From NCBI GenBank assembly GCA_032095175.1, contig DAMCZI010000011.1:1-64000 (forward strand): a stretch of DNA of 64,000 nt, in the 5' to 3' direction. The DNA is from DAMCZI01 sp032095175 (GTDB lineage Bacteria; Bacillota; Clostridia; Clostridiales; Caloramatoraceae). Of this stretch, positions 36,190 to 43,986 are shown piece by piece. Numbering within the stretch: position 1 is the first letter of the stretch; each line of letters starts with the position of its first letter. The notes under the pieces were generated by a model. It searched no databases, was not told the origin of the DNA, and was given only the letters and a program-made list of their open reading frames with translations. The position numbers and the translations under genes were made by a program.

Positions 36190-36910
36190 AATCCAACTCC
36201 CCCTCACCTGTATACCAAAGATAAGCATCCTCCAATTTTTCATAAGGACTGGCAGAAATAGCTTCCTGTACTGTTCCACTGAAAATCAGACTGCCATTTT
36301 TTAAGATTCCAATTCTATCACATAAAGCTTCCACCTCGTCCATAAAATGAGAGGTCAAAAATATTGTCAGGCCTTTCTTCTTCAATTCCAACAAGCTGCT
36401 CCATACACTTCTCCTTGCTTTTGGATCAAGCCCTGTTGTTAGCTCATCCAGAAAAATAACATCCGGATTTGAGATCAGCGCAAGTATAATAAATAGCTTT
36501 TGTTTCTGACCTCCTGATAGCTCCTTTACCATATTTTTTGTTTTACTTTCCAACCCGAATTGCTTCAGCAGAACTTTATAGTCGGCAGGCCTTTTATAAA
36601 GGTAATATGTTTCCTGGCAAAGCTCCTCAAGGGTTATTTTGTCCTGGTAGTTTGCTTCCTGAAATTGAACTCCTACTCTCTCAAACAGCTTTTTTCGCTC
36701 TGTATGGGGGTTCATTCCCAGAATAGAAACAGTTCCACTGTCTGGCTTTTTTGTACCCAGTATGCATTCAATTGTCGTGCTTTTGCCTGCCCCATTTGCT
36801 CCAAGCAAACCAAATACTTCGCCACAGGAAACGGAAACATCAAGACTTTCAACTACACGGATTCCGTCATAAGACTTGCAAAGCTTATCCACTTTAATTG
36901 TTGTTTCCAT
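36176..36910 (-). CDS. ABC transporter ATP-binding protein
   Basis: 244 residues with Walker A GANGAGKST (near 37-45), Q-loop FQEANYQ, signature LSGGQKQK, Walker B VIFLDELTTGLD and an H-loop in LTSHFMDE. It pairs with the ABC-2 permease that overlaps its 3' end, making a two-component exporter. The MerR-type regulator gene directly upstream is the probable controller. Confidence 0.93.
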   Translation of the reverse strand: METTIKVDKLCKSYDGIRVVESLDVSVSCGEVFGLLGANGAGKSTTIECILGTKKPDSGTVSILGMNPHTERKKLFERVGVQFQEANYQDKITLEELCQETYYLYKRPADYKVLLKQFGLESKTKNMVKELSGGQKQKLFIILALISNPDVIFLDELTTGLDPKARRSVWSSLLELKKKGLTIFLTSHFMDEVEALCDRIGILKNGSLIFSGTVQEAISASPYEKLEDAYLWYTGEGELDYESI

Positions 36911-36931
36911 ATTTCACCCTCCTTTTTTCTA

Positions 36932-36968
36932 CAAAAAAAGAATACCATCAGAGCACAGTCTGGTGGTA
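36932..36968 (-). terminator. Terminator between MerR gene and ABC operon
   Basis: The minus strand taccaccagactgtgctctgatggta hairpin region is followed by TTCTTTTTTT. It stands between the regulator's stop and the ATPase's ribosome site; readthrough or a hidden promoter must supply the ABC genes. Confidence 0.75.
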
Positions 36969-36980
36969 AAATGTAGGGTT

Positions 36981-37736
36981 TTATTTAAATTGCTTTTTCA
37001 TCTTTTTTAATTGTGTTATTGCCATAAGAGCGTTACCTTCCGCTTCCCTTAATGAAGTAAGAAGTTTATCACATACAGAAATTATATCATCATCATGTTC
37101 TGGGGTATCAATTACTTTTCTGATATTGATGTCGGGATCACAGGCTATGGCAGCCAGCATTCGCAGAATGGCAGCCAGAGAATAATTGGCGCAGCGCAGG
37201 GAACGGATAATTTTCAGGCGCATAATATCATCATCTGTATAGATTCGGTAGCCATTTTGTCTGCGTCTCACCGTAATCAGACCATTTAATTCCCAATTTC
37301 TCAACGTGTCCATCGTAACCTGCAGATATTCGGCTGTCTGTTTTCTTGTAAGAGATAAATGTACAGACTCTCCCATATTATAAGATTCGGATAATATATG
37401 CTTTACAATTTCAATTGCTTCTTCTGCATTCCGCCTCTCCACTCCAATCTGTGACAAGTAATTTCCCGTGAGGAGAATTGCAGCATCAAAATTTTTTGCA
37501 GCAGAAATTTTAATAATATCAACAGCTTTTTTTCTAAGTCCATTTTGTAAAACTTCAACTTTTAACATAGCTCTCGCCAATTTAAATTGCTCAATATGTA
37601 AATCAGTAAAGACACGGTATCCATTATTCTGTCTTTCAGGTTTTGGTATCAGCTGATATTTTTCATAGAGCCGCACTGTATTAGGATGTACACCGATTAT
37701 TTTTGCCACTTCCGCAGTTTTATACTTATGTTCCAT
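36981..37736 (-). CDS. MerR-family regulator with two DNA-binding domains
   Basis: 251 residues from the ATG at 37736, 8 bp after GGAGG (a GTG three codons earlier overlaps that site). Two complete MerR helix-turn-helix motifs are present: AEVAKIIGVHPNTVRLYEKY with NGYRVFTD near the N-terminus, and TAEYLQVTMDTLRNWELNG with NGYRIYTDDD near 135-170. A single chain with both domains may bind a dyad as a monomer. The neighbouring ABC exporter is the likely target. There is no obvious ligand-binding domain besides the helical ends. Confidence 0.8.
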   Translation of the reverse strand: MEHKYKTAEVAKIIGVHPNTVRLYEKYQLIPKPERQNNGYRVFTDLHIEQFKLARAMLKVEVLQNGLRKKAVDIIKISAAKNFDAAILLTGNYLSQIGVERRNAEEAIEIVKHILSESYNMGESVHLSLTRKQTAEYLQVTMDTLRNWELNGLITVRRRQNGYRIYTDDDIMRLKIIRSLRCANYSLAAILRMLAAIACDPDINIRKVIDTPEHDDDIISVCDKLLTSLREAEGNALMAITQLKKMKKQFK

Positions 37737-37845
37737 TATATTCACCTCCGCCGGCTTCTATCGTAACATATGTTTAAAGTATGGTGTTATAGTGGAGAGT
37801 TTGTTATGAGAAACAAAAATTAAAGTAAAAGTCACAGAAAAGACC

Positions 37846-37875
37846 GATGCCATGCAGTTTTGACTGCATGGCATC
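37846..37875 (-). terminator. Terminator of tRNA-Ser(CGA)
   Basis: gatgccatgcagt and actgcatggcatc form a 13-bp stem with a 4-nt loop, about 20 bp after the tRNA on the minus strand, followed by GGTCTTTTCT. Confidence 0.7.
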
Positions 37876-37893
37876 TATGTTCACCTAATATAA

Positions 37894-37985
37894 TGGCGGA
37901 GAGAGAGGGATTTGAACCCTCGGTACGGTTTTAGCCGTACAACGGTTTTCGAGACCGTCACCTTCGACCACTCGGACATCTCTCC
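37894..37985 (-). tRNA. tRNA-Ser(CGA)
   Basis: A class II tRNA with encoded CCA, acceptor ggagaga, long variable arm, and anticodon loop CTCGAAA (anticodon CGA), which reads UCG. It lies beside tadA. Confidence 0.96.
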
Positions 37986-38058
37986 ATAATATATTTAAAT
38001 GGTACAATATATATATTAAAGCCTATCGAACTTATAGTCAATAACTTGTGAAAACAAA

Positions 38059-38508
38059 CTACTTCTTCCTTTTTTCTCTAAAAAAGTCCTGGAGCAGTTT
38101 TCTGCATTCCTCTTCAAGAACTCCCGATACAACCTCTATTCTGTGATTAAGTCTGGAGTCCTCTGCGATATTCATAATACTTCCACATGCGCCTGCCCTT
38201 AAATCAAAAGCTCCAAATACTATTCTTCTTATCCTTGCATTTACCATAGCTCCTGCGCACATAGGACAGGGTTCTAATGTAACATACATATCACAGTCCA
38301 TCAAGCGCCATCCCCCTAATGTTCTACAGGCTTCCCTTATAGCAATAATCTCTGCATGGGAGGTTGCATCCTTCATAATCTCCCTGGAATTATGGGCACT
38401 TGCTATTATTCTACCATCCCTAACAATTACAGCACCTACAGGAACTTCATCAAGTATATATGCTTTTTTTGCTTCCTCAATTGCTAGCTCCATAAAATAT
38501 CCATCCAT
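38059..38508 (-). CDS. tadA: tRNA-specific adenosine deaminase TadA
   Basis: 149 residues. It converts A34 to inosine in tRNA-Arg(ACG). Zinc and catalytic residues are H51 and E53 (TSHAEIIAI) plus C81 and C84 (PCPMCAGAM). The length and N-terminal YFMELAIEEAKKA are typical. In Bacillus the homologue lies next to scr-dnaX; here about 11 kb of accessory genes separates them. A left-half copy of the paired-hairpin repeat stands just upstream of its start. Confidence 0.96.
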   Translation of the reverse strand: MDGYFMELAIEEAKKAYILDEVPVGAVIVRDGRIIASAHNSREIMKDATSHAEIIAIREACRTLGGWRLMDCDMYVTLEPCPMCAGAMVNARIRRIVFGAFDLRAGACGSIMNIAEDSRLNHRIEVVSGVLEEECRKLLQDFFREKRKK

Positions 38509-38530
38509 AATATACCTCTTAAATTTCTAA

Positions 38531-38597
38531 TTATATAAATCGCAATAAAGATTTTGAATAATGTATATTGCGGTTTATGAATCAAGGAATATGATTC
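38531..38597. repeat. Paired-hairpin repeat, left half
   Basis: The first hairpin (ataaatcgcaata ... tattgcggtttat) plus atcaaggaatatgatt, matching copies at 7648 and 46708. It lies 23 bp before tadA's start. The second hairpin is missing here but a matching one lies at 38839-38892. Confidence 0.75.
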
Positions 38598-38838
38598 CTT
38601 TTTTATTTGTGCATCCTATAAACACACCTATTACAAAACAAACTTTAAATTGCTATTCCTTTAATTATACTATTATTTTGATATTCATAGCAGTCAATTG
38701 TATATATAAGAAATTATTCATGCATTCATCATATTTTCTTAAGAATTAAATCATTATTTATTATTATTTAGCATGTTACTTATTGCTAAAATAGTTATAC
38801 TAAAGCAAATTTAATTTTTTTATATTAATCACACTAAA
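38598..38838. other. AT-rich DNA between the two repeat halves
   Basis: 241 bp without a gene. It lies between the left and right halves of what may have been one repeat. I see no terminal inverted repeats in it. The vanW promoter probably lies toward its right end. Confidence 0.4.
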
Positions 38839-38892
38839 GATTTTGCATAAATGATTAGATTCAAGCAATATGTAATTATTTATGCAAAACAT
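38839..38892. repeat. Paired-hairpin repeat, right half
   Basis: gattttgcataaatgatta ... tatttatgcaaaac folds as hairpin 2 of the repeat. It lies directly before the vanW ribosome site, and an in-frame ATG at 38851 falls inside it. Confidence 0.7.
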
Positions 38893-38916
38893 TTAGAAAG
38901 GATTGTGAGTTATAAA

Positions 38917-39768
38917 GTGAAAAGGAAAAGAATTACACAGATATTTCCTTGGCTAGTGCCTATCAGAAAGCAGCAGCAAAAAACCATGTTTTATTTAGGT
39001 ATGAAATTTGATAAGAATATATATTCAAAAAATATATCAGATATATTACTGCCCTTCAGATTATTTGAAACAAGGAGCATCCTTTACAATAAAGAAACTG
39101 GCTTTGATATGATATATCAGGAAAACAAAGTTTTTAATCTTAAATTAGCAGCTAAAACATTGGATGGTCTTTTAGTTAAACCCAATGAAACATTTTCATT
39201 CTGGCAAGCAGTGCGATTTGCTGATCACAATACTCCATATAAAGAAGGTTTAATTTTAACAAATGGAAAACTTGTTACAACCCCCGGCGGTGGAATGTGC
39301 CAAATGAGCAATTTACTTTTTTGGATGTTTTTAAATTCACCTCTCACAATTGTTGAAAGACATACACACAATGTTAGGGATTTCCCATATCCACCAAGTG
39401 ATATACCTTATGGAACTGATGCAACAGTATGTGAAGGCTGGCTTGACCTAAAAGTGCGTAACAATACTGATAGAACATTTCAAATTAAAATTAGTTTTGA
39501 TGAAGAAAACATTTATGGCTGTCTTCTAACTGATTCAGCAATAATCTATAAATACAAAGTTGAAGCTAAAAATCTTTTTTATTTTAGAGACAACCAAAAG
39601 ATTTATGAACAAATTTCAATATTTAGGCAAACATTGGACACCTATGCAGATCAAATAATAATTGAAAATCACTTATATGATAACCTTTGTAGAATTGGCT
39701 ATGACTTACCACCAGATGTGTCCATTATAGAAAAACAAAAAATAAAAAATGGAGGCAGAAATAAATGA
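38917..39768 (+). CDS. vanW: VanW-family protein
   Basis: 283 residues from the GTG at 38917, with AAAGGA upstream; GTG at 38905 and an ATG inside the repeat (38851) are alternatives, of which the last lacks a ribosome site. The VanW core is present: PNETFSFWQAV, PGGGMCQMSNLLFW, ERHTHN and YGTDATV. VanW proteins accompany some vancomycin-resistance clusters but their biochemical role is unknown. It overlaps the ligase gene by 4 bp (ATGA), as in vanG-type clusters. Confidence 0.85.
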   Translation: MKRKRITQIFPWLVPIRKQQQKTMFYLGMKFDKNIYSKNISDILLPFRLFETRSILYNKETGFDMIYQENKVFNLKLAAKTLDGLLVKPNETFSFWQAVRFADHNTPYKEGLILTNGKLVTTPGGGMCQMSNLLFWMFLNSPLTIVERHTHNVRDFPYPPSDIPYGTDATVCEGWLDLKVRNNTDRTFQIKISFDEENIYGCLLTDSAIIYKYKVEAKNLFYFRDNQKIYEQISIFRQTLDTYADQIIIENHLYDNLCRIGYDLPPDVSIIEKQKIKNGGRNK

Positions 39769-40805
39769 AAAAAACAGTAGCTATACTTTTTGGAGGTTGC
39801 TCCTCCGAATATAAAATCTCATTACAATCTGCGTATTGTATTATTAAAGCAATAGATACAGAAAAATACACCCCCCTCTTAATAGGAATAACCAATGCTG
39901 GAACATGGTTTCTTTATAACAGCGATTTAGAAAAAATAAAAGAAAACACATGGATGAACGAAAAAAATTGTTTACCAGCTATGATATCATCTAACAAAGG
40001 AGATCATGGTATACTTGTGTTTAATAACAATAGTATAGATAAAATTTGGGTTGATATGGCGTTCCCAGTACTTCATGGCAAAAACGGGGAAGATGGAACG
40101 GTGCAAGGGCTTTGCCAGTTAGCAGGCATACCCATTGTAGGTTGCCAAACATTATCCTCTGCATTATGTATGAACAAATACATGGCTCATCTAGTTGCAA
40201 ACGCTTCAGGAATTGATACCCCCGCTTCTTATACTATTTCAAGCATATCAGATGATACGCTTGCATTAAAATATGCTGAAAAGCTTAAATATCCACTTTT
40301 TGTTAAACCTGTAAAAGCAGGATCCTCCTATGGAATAACCAAAGTTAATAATAAAAATGAACTTATACCTGCAATCAAAGCTGCCTTTGAGTATGATGAT
40401 CAGGTTATTCTAGAAGAAAATATAGAGGGGTTTGAGGTAGGCTGTGCCGTTTTAGGAAATGATGAGCTTACCATAGGCAGAGTTGATGAGATAGAACTTG
40501 TTGATGGTTTCTTTGACTATGCAGAAAAATATGATCGCAAAACTGCCAAAATTCATATGCCAGCAAGGATTACAGATACAAAAGCAGATGAAATTAAGTC
40601 TATCGCTGCAAGAATATATAAAGCCTTAGGCTGTCAAGGTTTTGCTAGAGTAGATATGTTTTTAACTCCTGATGATAAAATTGTTTTTAATGAGGTTAAT
40701 ACAATCCCTGGATTTACTACGTGCAGCCGATATCCAAATATGCTTAAAGGCATTGGAATTACATTTGAAAAAATTATTGATATGCTATTAGAATTGGCAG
40801 TATAA
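39765..40805 (+). CDS. vanG: D-alanine--D-serine (VanG/VanC-type) ligase
   Basis: 346 residues of the ATP-grasp D-Ala-D-X ligase family. FPVLHGKNGEDGT, SSALCMNKYMAH, FVKPVKAGSSYGI, EVGCAVLGNDEL, FNEVNTIPGFT and SRYPNM agree well with VanG as I remember it, and the omega-loop region FFDYAEKYDRKTAKI is of the D-Ala-D-Ser type rather than D-Ala-D-Lac. It would make D-Ala-D-Ser peptidoglycan precursors. The vanT racemase, vanXY peptidase and vanRS genes are all absent nearby, so resistance cannot be assumed. A housekeeping ligase role is a weaker alternative. Confidence 0.82.
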   Translation: MKKTVAILFGGCSSEYKISLQSAYCIIKAIDTEKYTPLLIGITNAGTWFLYNSDLEKIKENTWMNEKNCLPAMISSNKGDHGILVFNNNSIDKIWVDMAFPVLHGKNGEDGTVQGLCQLAGIPIVGCQTLSSALCMNKYMAHLVANASGIDTPASYTISSISDDTLALKYAEKLKYPLFVKPVKAGSSYGITKVNNKNELIPAIKAAFEYDDQVILEENIEGFEVGCAVLGNDELTIGRVDEIELVDGFFDYAEKYDRKTAKIHMPARITDTKADEIKSIAARIYKALGCQGFARVDMFLTPDDKIVFNEVNTIPGFTTCSRYPNMLKGIGITFEKIIDMLLELAV

Positions 40806-40892
40806 AAATAAAAGCTTCATCGATTTCATATACAAGAAGAAAGGGGACCACAATTCTCCTCTCTTTCTATACCTATCATCAAAGAACCAAAT

Positions 40893-40926
40893 AAAAAATA
40901 CCAATCCATGAAGGATTGGTATTTTT
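40893..40926 (-). terminator. Original tRNA-Arg terminator, now outside the island
   Basis: aaaaaataccaatcc/ggattggtattttt stem, directly beyond the displaced tRNA 3' end on the minus strand. Before island insertion it would have ended the tRNA-Arg transcript. Confidence 0.7.
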
Positions 40927-40934
40927 AGCTTGTA

Positions 40935-40979
40935 TGGTGCGCCCAAGAGGATTCGAACCTCCGGCACACGGTTTAGGAA
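40935..40979. repeat. Island attachment site: displaced 3' end of tRNA-Arg
   Basis: 45 bp identical to the 3' part of the tRNA-Arg gene (44991-45035), from the anticodon-loop region to the CCA. After base 40979 the two sequences part. The arrangement is the classic mark of site-specific integration into a tRNA gene. Confidence 0.88.
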
Positions 40980-41187
40980 TGCACGATATAGCTTATTTTA
41001 ACTTAACTCTATTTAATCTAAGTATTGATATATCTACATTCTGCATTTAAAGCTTGTTCTATTTAAATGTATCTTGGGGTACTATTTTGTGTTTACAGTA
41101 CCCAAATAGTACCCAGCGAATTTCATTACATGTAACTGTATTTAATTAGTTTATTAATAATATACTCCAAACATATTAGAAAATTTT
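40980..41187. other. Island edge without a gene
   Basis: 208 bp. An 11-bp inverted repeat (gggtactattt, 41077-41087; aaatagtaccc, 41104-41114) flanks a short spacer. A minus-strand stretch reading GYYLGTVNTK then a stop resembles the tail of some tyrosine integrases, but no longer reading frame supports it. No integrase gene is present. Confidence 0.4.
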
Positions 41188-41754
41188 TTAAATATCTGAG
41201 GATTTATGATTTAAAATAGTATCAACAAACAGCAACATTTCATCAAAATCACTTGATGCATTAATTATTTTGCACATAACCCCTATACGCTTCGCAACTT
41301 CATGTGCATAATTAATTTCTCTCTCCTGGAGTTCTTTTATGATACTGAGCAGATAGTGTTTTTCATCCCTATTATTTAATCTTTTCAATATTTGTGATTC
41401 TTCATCTACCAAAATAATTATAGCCTTTATCCCTAAGGAATTAAATGTATTATATGGAACCCTTGTTATATCACCATCAGCATTTAATAGGCAGAAGTGT
41501 CCATCAAGCAAATAGTTTTCTTCTTTATCCAAATATTTGTCAACAGATTCTAGCAAAATATCTTGATTTTCCTTTACATTACTGACTTTCTTGTCTCTTG
41601 ATATATTCTCAGATTTAATATATGATATTAATTCACTAGCTGAATAATGCTTTAAAGATAATACTTCAGATATTTTTCTGCATATGGTAGTTTTTCCAAC
41701 ACCATGTATTCCACCAACGAAAATAATTTTTTTAGTAATTTCAACATTTTCCAT
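41188..41754 (-). CDS. P-loop nucleotide kinase-like ATPase of the island operon
   Basis: 188 residues. Walker A is GGIHGVGKTT (14-23), in the adenylate-kinase/AAA_18-like style GxHGxGKTT; a YLLDGHFCLL strand near 80-90 takes a Walker B/acceptor position, and an arginine-containing lid (RLNNRDEKHYLL) is near 124-135. It is likely to phosphorylate a small molecule, nucleotide or modified nucleoside. It is the last of four genes on the minus strand, 14 bp after the ASCH gene. The true substrate is unknown. Confidence 0.7.
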   Translation of the reverse strand: MENVEITKKIIFVGGIHGVGKTTICRKISEVLSLKHYSASELISYIKSENISRDKKVSNVKENQDILLESVDKYLDKEENYLLDGHFCLLNADGDITRVPYNTFNSLGIKAIIILVDEESQILKRLNNRDEKHYLLSIIKELQEREINYAHEVAKRIGVMCKIINASSDFDEMLLFVDTILNHKSSDI

Positions 41755-41768
41755 GTGAAAGCCTCCTA

Positions 41769-42143
41769 CTAAATATACATAAATGATTGAGGAGGATATT
41801 TAATTTTAGGATCTAAATCTATTAGCTCTAATGGTTCTTTATATACTTTAGTCTTTTTTATACAGATGGCAAAACCTATCTTTCTTTGGGAAAAATATTC
41901 TATATATGAATTTTTATCAATTCCAGCATATAGTTTAGTTTGCTCCCATATAAAATTAGGGTTGCCTTCTAACACATCGCCGACTTCAAACTCTCCCATA
42001 ACTTTTCCTACTGGCTTTGTAACATATACTACAATAGTATCTACATCATCTCTTTTAAACAAATTTCTTCTGTATTCATATTTTTTTTCACCAGTAAATA
42101 TTTTTTGAGCATATTCTGGCTTAATTGATAATAAAACCTTCAT
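41769..42143 (-). CDS. ASCH-domain protein
   Basis: 124 residues. LLSIKPEYAQKIFTGEKKYEYRR is close to the start of ASCH domains, whose G-x-K-x-x-E-x-R motif lines a pocket of PUA-like fold. ASCH proteins bind RNA or act on modified nucleosides (the E. coli homologue YqfB hydrolyses N4-acetylcytidine). Its start lies inside the 3' end of the GNAT gene (23-bp overlap), which implies translational coupling. Confidence 0.75.
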   Translation of the reverse strand: MKVLLSIKPEYAQKIFTGEKKYEYRRNLFKRDDVDTIVVYVTKPVGKVMGEFEVGDVLEGNPNFIWEQTKLYAGIDKNSYIEYFSQRKIGFAICIKKTKVYKEPLELIDLDPKIKYPPQSFMYI

Positions 42144-43170
42144 CTATATCACCTAATTCTAAAATTTTAGCAAACTCCTCATCATTTAGTGGTACCGCCA
42201 CCCATCGTGCGTTTCTATCTAAACCAACTTCCTCTATTAGTTCTTGTCTTATAGGTCTTTTATTTAATGCTATATTATAAAGCATTTTTACCAAATATTT
42301 ATACCTTCTAGTTGTCCAAAAATACCTTAGCTCTTCATCATTAAAAACACTATGTTTATAACAATAATTATAAAATTCATCATAATCCCTAAACTCGCTT
42401 ATGTGTCTTACTTCTTCAACAACACACACAGAAGTTGCCACTGATGAATATTCAGCAGATTTACCCTTATCTGCAGTCCTATAAACAACTATTATATCAC
42501 CTTTCCCATACACGCTTAAATTAGCTCCAGAAAGATATACCTTTTCTATGCTATTTGTAAATGGAGCATCTTCTATAACATGATTTCTTTCAGTTCTAAG
42601 CTTTGAATTAGGAAACATTCTAGTATGGAATTCAGGAAAAATTGATAGCATAAATTTTTTATTATTTTTAACATGAATTTTAGGATAATCTAACAAAATA
42701 TCTCCTAAAACTTTTTTTGAAGATTTAACATATACATTTTCAACTCCTGCTTTACTACTTTTAGTTCCATAATATTCAAACCCATATCTTTCTAATAAAC
42801 TAATTAAAGATTCATGCCTATTAAAAATAGTAACATACGCTTCTTCATAGTTATTTCGAAACATTTGATCAATGATTATTTTTATAAATCTCTCACCAAG
42901 TTTAGTACCATGTGCATTGATCTTAAATGTACCAACCTTTAGTCTTCTCTTTTTTAATAAAGTCGGTGTAATTGTGGTGTCCTCATCATTCTCTTCTTTT
43001 AAATATAAGAAGCCATTAATATCCCCATCTTCCAGTATAAAAGCACTCTCATTATTCTTAGCCTTTTTATTAAACCACTCGTCAAAACCAGGATAGTCTT
43101 CCCTTAAGGAATCGAAAAATTCATCCCCTAAGTTAATATCGGTAAATGTTTTTCTTTGAATAACATCCAT
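42121..43170 (-). CDS. GNAT acetyltransferase fused to a PUA-like/ASCH-like domain
   Basis: 349 residues from the ATG at 43170, behind GGGGGTGGG; longer starts lack a site. The N-terminal half (about 1-150) is GNAT: EDGDINGFLYLKEEN, VGTFKINAHGTKLGERFIK (acetyl-CoA loop region) and LISLLERYGFEYYGTK. The second half (about 165-349) has strands IHVKNNKKFMLSIFPEFH and GDIIVVYRTAD, then VPLNDEEFAKI, which look like a second PUA/ASCH-type fold. An acetyltransferase joined to a probable RNA-binding or base-reading domain is notable beside two ASCH proteins. Confidence 0.65.
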   Translation of the reverse strand: MDVIQRKTFTDINLGDEFFDSLREDYPGFDEWFNKKAKNNESAFILEDGDINGFLYLKEENDEDTTITPTLLKKRRLKVGTFKINAHGTKLGERFIKIIIDQMFRNNYEEAYVTIFNRHESLISLLERYGFEYYGTKSSKAGVENVYVKSSKKVLGDILLDYPKIHVKNNKKFMLSIFPEFHTRMFPNSKLRTERNHVIEDAPFTNSIEKVYLSGANLSVYGKGDIIVVYRTADKGKSAEYSSVATSVCVVEEVRHISEFRDYDEFYNYCYKHSVFNDEELRYFWTTRRYKYLVKMLYNIALNKRPIRQELIEEVGLDRNARWVAVPLNDEEFAKILELGDIDEGFIIN

Positions 43171-43231
43171 AATATTTTCCCACCCCCATTGCATTATACT
43201 ATATAACACAATGTTACCATATATTTGTTAT

Positions 43232-43588
43232 TTAGGGAATGTTTCTATCCTCAACCATGAATTTTATTGCAACCACTCCATTTTTCCCTTCTTGTATAGG
43301 GGAATATATTTCATAAATCCTACCTAATATATCATTTATATTAAAGTCGTTATATCCAAAATATGAAAAAGGAAATGCCTCGTATAATTCTCTAAAAGTT
43401 AAAAATGTATAAATACCTTCAACTCTTACAGAAACAAATTGTCTCAAATCAGGGATTCTGTGAAAAATTATTCTATCTCCGATATTTATTTTTTTTCTTT
43501 TTTCATCATTAAGTCGAACCTCTATTATTTTATTATTATATATAATTCTATCAAACTCTTCCGATTTTAATTTCATTTCATGTTGCAT
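43232..43588 (-). CDS. ASCH-domain protein, first gene of the island operon
   Basis: 118 residues. HEMKLKSEEFDRI, NNKIIEVRLNDEKRKKINIGD and IIFHRI match the core of ASCH proteins. It is not closely similar to the other ASCH protein of the operon. A GGTGGG site precedes the ATG. It is the first gene of a four-gene run on the minus strand (gaps 61, -23 and 14 bp). Confidence 0.75.
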   Translation of the reverse strand: MQHEMKLKSEEFDRIIYNNKIIEVRLNDEKRKKINIGDRIIFHRIPDLRQFVSVRVEGIYTFLTFRELYEAFPFSYFGYNDFNINDILGRIYEIYSPIQEGKNGVVAIKFMVEDRNIP

Positions 43589-43885
43589 AATATCAACCCA
43601 CCTAATCTACTTTTAGATTTATTATGCTTAAATTATAAATTTCTTATAAATTTAAATATAAAAAATAAGCCCTTTAGGGCTCTTTAATACAATAGAACCA
43701 CTAAAGCGGCTCTCAAAACTGTCTGTTTTTATGAAAAAATTTCTATACGTTATAATAGGTTCACCCTATGACCAGTAACATAATTCTATCATTTTGCTCA
43801 TTAAAGTCAAGAAAAAAATTTAACCGATATATATTTCTATTTGATATATGCTTAGTTACAAATTTGTTAATACTAGTTCGACCCG
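43589..43885. other. Intergenic hairpins upstream of the island operon
   Basis: No gene. Two small palindromes, agcccttta-gggct (about 43669-43682) and gaaccactaaagcggctc (about 43695-43712), stand side by side; the first is followed by a T run on the minus strand. They may end transcription entering the operon from the right. Confidence 0.45.
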
Positions 43886-43916
43886 ATAGGTGCCATCCTC
43901 TTGACATTTGACATTT
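43886..43916. repeat. Left inverted repeat of the RAYT element
   Basis: taggtgccatcctcttgaca-tttgacattt; its complement lies at 44864-44893 with one mismatch in the core. It encloses the transposase gene. Confidence 0.85.
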
Positions 43917-43986
43917 CCACGTTTTACGTATAATGATTATATTTTGGGTTATAATTTTAGATGATTGTTGTACAAGGGGTGAGCCT

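Noticed and set aside
40980..41187. Integrase remnant next to the island's left end
   Set aside because: Only a ten-residue stretch resembles integrase tails, and stops close the frame on both sides. Noted in the feature list but not counted as a gene.
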